This document shows positions 56,701 to 64,000 of a DNA stretch of 64,000 bases, one piece after another (position 1 is the stretch's first letter; the number at the start of each line of letters is the position of its first letter). The notes beneath the pieces were generated by a model, which was not told the DNA's origin, made no database searches, and saw only the letters and a program-made list of their open reading frames with translations. The position numbers and the translations under genes were made by a program. The stretch comes from Clostridium sp. E02 (GTDB lineage Bacteria; Bacillota; Clostridia; Lachnospirales; Lachnospiraceae), in the NCBI RefSeq assembly GCF_003833015.1, contig NZ_RJLQ01000003.1, forward strand, positions 1 through 64,000, written 5' to 3'.

Positions 56701-56771
56701 GATGAAAATGTTTCATCAACATATGCCGTTTCCAAACCGTTCCTAATTTCAGCTAACTTTTCTTTTGTCAT
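53760..56771 (-). CDS. PLD nuclease-SF2 helicase-DUF3427 protein
   Basis: 1003 residues. A PLD-like domain at 45-180 has HTK at 126-128 and GSSN at 143-146 with a single HxK motif, so it would act as a dimer. SF2 helicase motifs follow: Walker A ATGTGKT at 253-259, DEAH at 343-346, MTATPDKRDD, and motif VI QQLGRGLRKAEGKK. The remainder from about 700 is DUF3427. The layout recalls type III or stand-alone restriction helicases. It lies between an HNH nuclease gene (15 bases upstream) and a Nudix gene. A defence role is inferred. Confidence 0.9.
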   Translation of the reverse strand: MTKEKLAEIRNGLETAYVDETFSSNLAYKPQFVSNNHKEGKKVLSTIENELIVCDQFQISVAFITMGGITPLLQTLKELEKKNIPGEILTTNYLNFSEPKALEKLNGLKNITIKMFDVEIADEGFHTKGYIFKKEEIYRIIIGSSNITSAALTTNREWNTKVVSTEQGEMAQEIIAEFYEIWESRYSLEFDEFYENYKEQYKTIKRQREIAKQDEITSIDKYRLQPNSMQVGFITNLRKILAAGEERALLISATGTGKTYASAFAMRELEFKRVLFLVHRGQLARQSKKSYEKVFAKSVSMGLVGAGYHEYDSDYVFATIQTLNRDEHLLKYDPNDFDCIILDEAHHTSADTYQNVMNYFKPRLWLGMTATPDKRDDNVESRNIYEIFNYQIAYEIRLQQAMEENMLCPFHYFGISDIAMIDEKQMKAKNISEKDFNQLIGAERIRHISKQAEFYGYSGDRVKGLIFCSRIDESERLSAKFNQMFNPVTGKLYRTIALNGDASEDKRHEAFERLAMDEDNAFEDMQPLDYIFSVEILNEGVDIVEVNQVIMLRPTQSPIVFIQQLGRGLRKAEGKKYVVILDFIGNYNNNFMIPIALSGDCSYNPDVIRKYVISGNSTIPGASTVHFDEIAKEKIFSSIDKIKGMKSIIKESYIYLKNRLGRVPYLLDFYENGEIDPLVIIREYKTYQSFLESVEKDFYSGKMTEQEMITLEYLSKTILSGTRPYELEILKYFLNREVIDVDQIKGEFQQTYGYELDLTSFKNAIEILKGKFVSKEEEFKKFCHIDIVAYDEKKTLRRLKSFAERLLHMEFHRQFNDIIEVGLRRYKEKYLINQKDGTPFVLYEKYSRRDVSLLMNCGKDLSSIMYGMKRIEEDVFIFVTYHKEGSSDDKNYVDGKPDYADAFEDNMFFRWDSQLGRGMNSSYVADVMSASRKHLLVKKSDAETSFYYVGLFEVIEIKPARKNDNSGKERDIVKFQMKMHHAVREDLFRYFQSNVRKEEVKVG

Positions 56772-56786
56772 GTAACGGTTCCCCTT

Positions 56787-57956
56787 TTACCAAATTTGGT
56801 ACCCTTGTCTTCTTGCCGAATCATAGACCGGCTGCATGTTTTTCTCCAATATATTATAAAATTCCTCTTTTGAATTTCCTTTTCTATAGAGTTCCTGATT
56901 TGCCCATATGGAATGTAAATTATCCCGGTAACAAGCCTCATACTTTTTTCTAATCTCTGGCATCCTATCATCATGAATCATACCATACATAATGAACTGG
57001 TTACTTGCAAATCGCTTAAAAAACGGATTCCATTTTGGAAGCTTATTACTTTTTGATGAATTTAGCGTGGAATCCATTGGCATTAAATTCCATAATTCAT
57101 CGTTCATTACAAAGGACCATGGAATAAAATGATCCACATCATAATTACCTTTTACAATAGGTGAATTTTTAAATACATCAACGATAGACTGATTATCCAT
57201 AACTACTTTCCATAGCTTTCTAACGCTGTTTAGTTTACGCATTTTTTCATTCATTTTCGCAAGTTTATATATAAGTCCGGGAACTTCGGGATTATTGTTC
57301 TGAAGCCACTTAACCTTTTCATATTGAATCCATCCAAGAATGGTTACTGTATTATCCTGTATCATCTTTATCCATGATTCATTTAAAAAGACTTCCTTCT
57401 TAAGTAAACTTCCTGTTCCAAGTGTATATGGCAGTAATGTTATCTGATTGATCCTTTCAATATAGGCAACCATTCTTCGATCACTAGCCCACTCTGCTCG
57501 TTCCTGACATTTATCGAAAAATCCTGAAAGCGCCCGATACGGGACCATGTGGGTTAACTGTTCTTTATAAAGTGTAAGTTCTTCGTCATATTCTTTTATC
57601 CTATTTTTGATTTCAACCTTTGAAGCATTTGCCGGAAGTTGACTTAACTCATGTAACGTTATTACAGCTCTTTCCAATCCATCTTTAACCTGACCTTCAA
57701 TCATACCACTAAGATGAATATGAAATTCTAAAACCGTATACCATGCATTTGCAATCATCTCATCAATGATTTCATTGAAGCTAGTCTCTTTTACATCTTC
57801 TGAAATCATATGAACGATTGCCTCAAGCCAATAGAACTTATAACAGTATGACGGATTTTTCATCATAAGAGAGAATCCATCTATATCAAGTCTGTTGTAG
57901 TATTTGCCATCTATATTTAATTGATATCCGATTTTCTCAAAATCAAATGGATCCAT
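56787..57956 (-). CDS. HNH endonuclease
   Basis: 389 residues. A helical N-terminal region of unknown type and an HNH domain near 285-325: YDVDHFIPWSFVMNDELWNL, then NSSKSNKLP with the distal Asn/Lys. No Cys pair for zinc is obvious. First gene of a three-gene unit with the PLD-helicase and Nudix genes. It is larger than homing HNH enzymes and has no intron context. Confidence 0.85.
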   Translation of the reverse strand: MDPFDFEKIGYQLNIDGKYYNRLDIDGFSLMMKNPSYCYKFYWLEAIVHMISEDVKETSFNEIIDEMIANAWYTVLEFHIHLSGMIEGQVKDGLERAVITLHELSQLPANASKVEIKNRIKEYDEELTLYKEQLTHMVPYRALSGFFDKCQERAEWASDRRMVAYIERINQITLLPYTLGTGSLLKKEVFLNESWIKMIQDNTVTILGWIQYEKVKWLQNNNPEVPGLIYKLAKMNEKMRKLNSVRKLWKVVMDNQSIVDVFKNSPIVKGNYDVDHFIPWSFVMNDELWNLMPMDSTLNSSKSNKLPKWNPFFKRFASNQFIMYGMIHDDRMPEIRKKYEACYRDNLHSIWANQELYRKGNSKEEFYNILEKNMQPVYDSARRQGYQIW

Positions 57957-57997
57957 CTTTCTTCATCCCCGCCTTATCTTACGTCTTCTGTTACCTA

Positions 57998-58029
57998 TTG
58001 TACATCTAATACTGAAGTGTTTTGTACAT
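57998..58029. promoter_or_regulatory. Direct repeats upstream of the HNH-helicase-Nudix unit
   Basis: TTGTACAT occurs at 57998-58005 and again at 58022-58029 in the 175-base gap ahead of the HNH start. Each contains the palindrome TGTACA. A regulator site is possible; no strong -35/-10 pair is visible, so the promoter is undetermined. Confidence 0.3.
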
Positions 58030-58070
58030 AATCCACCCTCTATAAAAGCTACAACATATATTGTCTTATT

Positions 58071-58090
58071 ATATTCCCATACCGGAATAT
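58071..58090 (-). terminator. Weak terminator after the GH59-like gene
   Basis: ATATTCC (58071-58077) pairs with GGAATAT (58084-58090), 42 bases past the GH59 stop. No strong U run on the minus strand, so read-through into the HNH unit is possible. Confidence 0.4.
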
Positions 58091-58131
58091 TTTCAACGAA
58101 TATGAAAGATTATTGAGCTTCACATCATCGA

Positions 58132-60699
58132 TCAAGCGTGGCAGCTGTCATACAGACCAGTAAACAGGTTGATTCCATCTACCTGCCAGGTTCCCTTGGT
58201 CACCTGGATCTTCACACTGTGCTGTCCGTCTGTCAACCCTTCATTCCAGTAAGAAGTTTCCCTATCTCCACTCTTAAGGGATTCCACATCGACGCTCTGC
58301 CCATCCACTGTCACCTTAATTCCGGCTGACCCTGATTTTCCGAACACATCAAATCCGCTTCCTTTTGGGATTGTAAATTCCATGCTGCTTCCCGCCGGCA
58401 TAGATGTATAACTCCGGTTATAATAAGCAAAGCTCTGACCAATGTTATGTTTTACACTTCCCTGCCAGGAAATTAGAGGAGATGTATCATCCAGTTTGGA
58501 CGAAGCAAAGGCTGCTTTTCCCTCGATTGGCATAACCTCCAGATTATCAAAACAGGTATTCCAGAATCCACTCGTCAGTGTTATACGGCCCGTCATAACC
58601 GGACTTTCTTTATCCATAAAGCTTCCGGCTTCTTCTCCGTCTGCATACATGGTGATAACATTCTCATCTGCCTTTATCCCAAGCTTGTGCCAGCGTGAAG
58701 GATCAAAGTTATCAAGCTTTCCGGCTTTTTTCACGGCACCAAAACGAAGCAATTCCCATTTTCCGTCTACATAGATTTTAGCCCGGTAAGCCGCACCGCT
58801 TGAATGAACCACCTCACGCGCTCCGATAATAGCAAAATTTTTTCCATAGCCGTTTCCCTCTGTATCAAACTTCACGTCAATTCCTGCCGTGTAATTGGCC
58901 CACCGGTGATCTCCCAGTACCGTCCACGGACTGTTTGTGGTCTGGCTGCTTTCATCGCTTCCGCTCCCCCACGGATTCCAGCTATAGGGCCGGTTATCCC
59001 CATTGATCATCTGCATCAATACGTATCCGATATCTTCTGATTTCTGAACCTCAAAGGCTCCCTCTATATCCGTGGTAAATAACGGAGTTCCCCCTCTTTC
59101 CTCTACAAAGGAAGCCTCATAATCAAAATGATCGCAGTAAGGGAGTTTAAGAACCGATCGCTCCACACCGGTATCATTCTGACCGCTTCTATAACCGGTT
59201 CCACGATCAACCAGACTTGTCACTGTTACAATGGAGTACGGCTTCACAGAGAGCTCAATGGCCGAGGTCCCATCCCCATTGTCGTGAGGAACAGCATGAT
59301 CTTCTATCTTTTTAAGCCAGTTGGAATCAAAGGTCTCTCCGTCATCCGGTCCTCTTGTCTCCCATATATTATAAGGGTTTTTAACTGTCTTCATATTTTT
59401 TAATGTCAGCTGGTACTTTCTTTCTGACATTGTATTGTTTGCAAATACAACCGTATAGTCATCCGTTTTCGGATCCTTTACAGCAAGACGGGTATCGGTG
59501 GAGGTGTCTGCCATGATGTCTCCGTCTCCGGTAGAACCATCGGAAAAACAGGCATCCGGAAGGTATTTCCAGCCTCTGCCCGTAAACTGCATGAAATGCT
59601 GCACCATCTGAATTCCGCCGTCTGCCTCATAATAACCAGACCAAGGGTCAAATGCCCCAATCAGCTGCTTCGGGCTATAGGTACTTCCTTCATAAAATGC
59701 CCCAATGGCTGGCTGAAACAACAACTTGGTCATATGACTGGTATATCCAGCCTGATTTTTATAGGCATATGCGGCAATCAATCGTTCTGCCATGGCAATA
59801 ATGCCTGCAGAACCGCCGATCCCTCCCCGGTCCGGATCTACATTGGCACGGTAATAAGCATTGATCATGGGAGCCGTAGACTCTCCGTACCAGACCTCTT
59901 TCCCATATTCCTGATTGAGCTTGGACAGATCCGCACTTCCCAGCCATATCTGATAATGGTCGGAGATCACATCCACCATATCCCTCAATTGGGTATCCTT
60001 CATCAGTCTATCTACCGTGGTGCCCATGCCCCGATATAAATCTGTTGCAACGAGCCTGATCTCTCTGTAATCAAAGGCATTGATCCCATTTTCCCCATCT
60101 TCTTCAAACCGTCTGGCACAGTATTTGATCCATGCAAAATTATCGGCATCGTCTTTTCTTCGTTCATTCTGTCCTGGGCTCACTTCTGTAATCTTATAGC
60201 CATAATTCTTATAAACTGCATCAATCGTTCTTCGGTACCACTGGTACCTGGCTTCATATTTCGGATTATCATACGCTTCGTTTCCGATTCCCTCCTGGGT
60301 CCACTTTGGCTCCCCCCATCGGAGGATTTCCACAGTAATATCAGGATTAATGGATTTCGCATCTGCTGCAAAGTGAAACCCAGCCCCTCTTTTTACATTT
60401 GGCACCTCATGGGGAGACCGCATGGTGGCAGGCTCGGTTCCCGATGAGGAGTTCACATCCGCTCCCATCTCGATCTTCACGTGATTCAATCCCGCTCCTT
60501 CTTCCTTATCAAACAGAAGCTTCAACATTTCCCAATACTTATCCTCCTGGCAAGCCTTGTAATCCATAAGCAGCCTGGAGGTGTTATTGCAGGTAACGCA
60601 ACCAAATCCTCCAAAGGTATTTACCTCATCAATCCGGCTTCCATCAATGGTAACAGGAATGGCCCAGCTTTTTTCTCTCACTTCTTTTTCCTCCCTCAA
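58132..60699 (-). CDS. GH59-like galactosidase (galactocerebrosidase family)
   Basis: 855 residues, no signal peptide. The start of the barrel (NTFGGFGCVTCNNTSRLLMD, GAGLNHVKIEMGADVNSSSG) follows the GH59 pattern. Candidate acid/base Glu179 lies in SPGQNERR and nucleophile Glu273 in VWYGESTAPM. A beta-sandwich, a laminin-G-like lectin domain (about 560-720) and a further beta domain near 740-855 follow. GH59 is best known for animal galactosylceramidase; bacterial members act on galactosides of plant or host origin. The neighbours encode an IlvD-type dehydratase and a GH4 enzyme. No transporter is adjacent. Confidence 0.8.
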   Translation of the reverse strand: MREEKEVREKSWAIPVTIDGSRIDEVNTFGGFGCVTCNNTSRLLMDYKACQEDKYWEMLKLLFDKEEGAGLNHVKIEMGADVNSSSGTEPATMRSPHEVPNVKRGAGFHFAADAKSINPDITVEILRWGEPKWTQEGIGNEAYDNPKYEARYQWYRRTIDAVYKNYGYKITEVSPGQNERRKDDADNFAWIKYCARRFEEDGENGINAFDYREIRLVATDLYRGMGTTVDRLMKDTQLRDMVDVISDHYQIWLGSADLSKLNQEYGKEVWYGESTAPMINAYYRANVDPDRGGIGGSAGIIAMAERLIAAYAYKNQAGYTSHMTKLLFQPAIGAFYEGSTYSPKQLIGAFDPWSGYYEADGGIQMVQHFMQFTGRGWKYLPDACFSDGSTGDGDIMADTSTDTRLAVKDPKTDDYTVVFANNTMSERKYQLTLKNMKTVKNPYNIWETRGPDDGETFDSNWLKKIEDHAVPHDNGDGTSAIELSVKPYSIVTVTSLVDRGTGYRSGQNDTGVERSVLKLPYCDHFDYEASFVEERGGTPLFTTDIEGAFEVQKSEDIGYVLMQMINGDNRPYSWNPWGSGSDESSQTTNSPWTVLGDHRWANYTAGIDVKFDTEGNGYGKNFAIIGAREVVHSSGAAYRAKIYVDGKWELLRFGAVKKAGKLDNFDPSRWHKLGIKADENVITMYADGEEAGSFMDKESPVMTGRITLTSGFWNTCFDNLEVMPIEGKAAFASSKLDDTSPLISWQGSVKHNIGQSFAYYNRSYTSMPAGSSMEFTIPKGSGFDVFGKSGSAGIKVTVDGQSVDVESLKSGDRETSYWNEGLTDGQHSVKIQVTKGTWQVDGINLFTGLYDSCHA

Positions 60700-60857
60700 A
60701 TAATATATTTTAACTTGTTCGTTTGGCTCGTTGCCAGCGTAATTTCCCAGAAAAAAAGGTTCCCAGAAAAATAAATACCGATCTTATATAGTCTACTCTG
60801 CTGCCGATTGGAATAAAACCAAGAATCGAATTTGAAACAATTAATAGGAGTGGAAGC

Positions 60858-62573
60858 TTACTTCATGTATCCTCCCTTCATCGGAGACACTGCACGTTCA
60901 CTAAAAAGCTTCATGACCCCGGTAGAATATTTTGACGGTCTCGGTTTCCATTTCCCTCGACGTTCTTTAAGAATCTTCTCCATCTCTTCCTCTGTTTTTC
61001 TCTTTCCCTTCACCCCGACAATTGCAAGAATGCGGTTCGGGATATCTATTTTAATAATATCTCCTTCCTCTACCAATGCGATGGGTCCCCCTTCTGCCGC
61101 TTCCGGCGAGACATGCCCGATTGAGGGTCCTGTGGACGCCCCAGAAAAACGCCCATCCGTAATCAAGGCAATGGTACGTCCAAGTTCTTTATCGGATGAA
61201 ATTGCTTCAGACGTATAGAACATTTCTGGCATTCCACTTCCTTTTGGACCTTCGTATCTGATCAACACGGCATCTCCAGGCTGTACATGATGTTTTAAAA
61301 CTGCATCAATCGCCTCTTCCTCGCTGTCAAATGGGCGTGCATTCAATTCAGCCTGAAACATCTCTTTCGGACATGCAGTATGCTTAATAACTGCACCTTC
61401 TGGCGCAAGATTTCCTTTTAGAACAGCAATTGCCCCATCTGTTCCGATGGCTCTATGAAACGGCCGGATGATATCTTCTTTCACTACTCCGGCTTTTTGG
61501 CAGTATTCCTCACATTTATCATAGAATCCATTCTGTTTTAGGGTTTCCAAATTTTGACCCAAGGTCATCCCTGTAACTGTCATGGCATCTAAATGAAGCA
61601 TCGATTTGATTTCTTCCATGATCCGTGGTACCCCTCCTGCATAATAAAAGTACTGAGCGGGCCACTTACCCGCAGGGCGGATATTCAAAAGATAATGGGC
61701 TCCTCTGTGCAGTCTGTCAAACATGTCAGAATCGATTTCCAAACCGAATTCATGGGCAATAGCCGGAAGATGTATGAGGGAATTGGTTGATCCAGATATT
61801 GCGGCATGCACCATAATTGCATTTTCAAAGGATTCCATAGTAACCAGATCTCTTGGCTTTATCCCCTTCTTTCCTATCTCTATAATCTGATGACCCGCCC
61901 TCGCTGCCACATCCTTTAAATCTGGGCAGGTTGCCGGCATAAGAGCGGTTCCAGGGAGCATAAGACCAAGCGCTTCTCCCATGACCTGCATGGTGGAGGC
62001 TGTTCCCATAAATGAACAGGCTCCGCAAGATGGACAGGCATGCTGCTTATAATATTCCAGCTTTTCAGGAGCCAGTTCTCCTCTTTGACACATTGCACTG
62101 TATTTTCCGATCTGTTCCAGCGTAAGAAGATCCGGTCCGGCATCCATTACACCGCCAGTAACTAGTATGGAAGGCATATTGACCCGTCCAATTGCCATTA
62201 AATGAGCCGGCACTGCTTTATCGCAGCTTGAAATAAACACTCCCCCGTCAAACGGCGTTGCATTTGCATGAATTTCAATCATATTGCAGATCATATCCCG
62301 GGAAGCCAGAGAATAATTAATGCCATCATGACCCTGTGCCATTCCATCACAAATATCTGTTGTAAAATACCTTGCCGCTTTCCCGCCTTTCTCCCTCACT
62401 CCGTCTACAGCCTTTTCTACCAGTCCCAGTAAGTGGGCACTTCCTGGATGGCTGTCCCCGAAGGTGCTTTCCACCATAATCTGCATTTTTGAAAGGTCTT
62501 CCACCTTCCAGCCCATCCCCATTCGAAGCGGATCCATTTCTGGAGCCAGTTTTCGTATATCCTGACTAATCAT
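60858..62573 (-). CDS. IlvD/Edd-family dehydratase, probably sugar-acid specific
   Basis: 571 residues, full length. Fe-S ligands appear in SSCDKAVPAHL and HACPSCGACSFMGTASTMQV; AISGSTNSLIHLPAI and TDGRFSGASTGPSIGHVSPE are conserved in the family, the latter carrying the catalytic Ser. It could be dihydroxy-acid dehydratase, but no ilv genes are near and the glycosidase setting favours an aldonate (for example galactonate) dehydratase. A terminator between it and the GH4 gene suggests its own transcript. Confidence 0.85.
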   Translation of the reverse strand: MISQDIRKLAPEMDPLRMGMGWKVEDLSKMQIMVESTFGDSHPGSAHLLGLVEKAVDGVREKGGKAARYFTTDICDGMAQGHDGINYSLASRDMICNMIEIHANATPFDGGVFISSCDKAVPAHLMAIGRVNMPSILVTGGVMDAGPDLLTLEQIGKYSAMCQRGELAPEKLEYYKQHACPSCGACSFMGTASTMQVMGEALGLMLPGTALMPATCPDLKDVAARAGHQIIEIGKKGIKPRDLVTMESFENAIMVHAAISGSTNSLIHLPAIAHEFGLEIDSDMFDRLHRGAHYLLNIRPAGKWPAQYFYYAGGVPRIMEEIKSMLHLDAMTVTGMTLGQNLETLKQNGFYDKCEEYCQKAGVVKEDIIRPFHRAIGTDGAIAVLKGNLAPEGAVIKHTACPKEMFQAELNARPFDSEEEAIDAVLKHHVQPGDAVLIRYEGPKGSGMPEMFYTSEAISSDKELGRTIALITDGRFSGASTGPSIGHVSPEAAEGGPIALVEEGDIIKIDIPNRILAIVGVKGKRKTEEEMEKILKERRGKWKPRPSKYSTGVMKLFSERAVSPMKGGYMK

Positions 62574-62626
62574 AACAACTCTCCCTTCCTATTTGTCTTA
62601 TATATTACGTTAATCCAATCACGTAA

Positions 62627-62668
62627 AAAGGGTATTTCAAAGATCATATATATCTTTGGAGTACCCTT
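62627..62668 (-). terminator. Terminator after the GH4 gene
   Basis: AAGGGTAC and CCAAAGAT pair with ATCTTTG and ATACCC, followed on the minus strand by TTTTTACG. Lies between GH4 (stop 62681) and the dehydratase start. Confidence 0.75.
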
Positions 62669-62680
62669 CGTTTCCATTTT

Positions 62681-64000
<1,320 letters not shown>

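Noticed and set aside
60858-62573. Branched-chain amino-acid IlvD
   Set aside because: Not excluded, but no ilv/leu genes are near and the setting is sugar catabolism, so I kept the broader family name.

Overview
This 64 kb window looks like the chromosome of a low-GC Firmicute, most likely Lachnospiraceae of the Lacrimispora / Clostridium saccharolyticum type. The inference rests on AT-rich DNA, strong AGGAGG ribosome sites, intrinsic terminators, many sugar-scavenging genes, an AgrC/AgrA-like pair and MacB-type ABC modules. No rRNA, tRNA or CRISPR was seen.

Region 1 (1-1400) holds the end of an IS110-like transposase, then about 0.9 kb without a convincing gene but packed with nested inverted repeats. 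It is a candidate large structured RNA.

Region 2 (1.4-25.4 kb, all minus strand) is the most unusual part: a dense cluster of contractile-injection-system spikes and effectors. It has four gpD/VgrG-like hub proteins, one fused to a full RHS cage with a C-terminal toxin tip. It has two DUF4280 (PAAR-like) effectors, one with a TelC-like (lipid II phosphatase-like) tail and one with a Mbeg1-like alpha/beta-hydrolase domain. Candidate immunity genes (TipC-like, a membrane-anchored protein, an orphan after the RHS toxin) sit beside them, together with decayed duplicates of two of these. Imm11-like, pentapeptide, DUF2628 and unassigned, possibly baseplate, proteins are interleaved. No sheath, tube or AAA+ recycling ATPase was recognised, so the main apparatus must lie elsewhere or the locus is an effector island.

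Region 3 (25.4-27.6 kb) is an IS3-family element that cut one immunity paralogue, plus a truncated IS256-family transposase.

Region 4 (27.7-34.1 kb) is a two-component system with a MacB/Bce-type ABC exporter, then an AgrA/AgrC-like LytTR regulator and a sensor kinase lacking any membrane domain.

Region 5 (34.4-42.1 kb) is an amino-acid ABC importer, a MalY/PatB-type C-S lyase and an Amt-PII fusion in one operon. A good promoter and a riboswitch- or attenuator-like leader precede it. A YheO/DauR-like regulator and RidA are divergent. The logic fits uptake and cleavage of a (probably sulfur) amino acid, imine clean-up by RidA, and ammonium handling.

Region 6 (42-64 kb) is ordinary accessory metabolism with breaks: an MFS exporter, a GH2/GPH-symporter/AraC sugar cassette, a flavodoxin-like reductase, a PucR-like regulator split by an in-frame amber codon, an orphan FakA-type C-terminal domain, DUF2809 and an ECF S component. 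Next comes a three-gene cassette (HNH nuclease, PLD-helicase-DUF3427, Nudix) that resembles a defence module, then a GH59-like galactosidase, an IlvD/Edd dehydratase and a GH4 enzyme running off the right edge.
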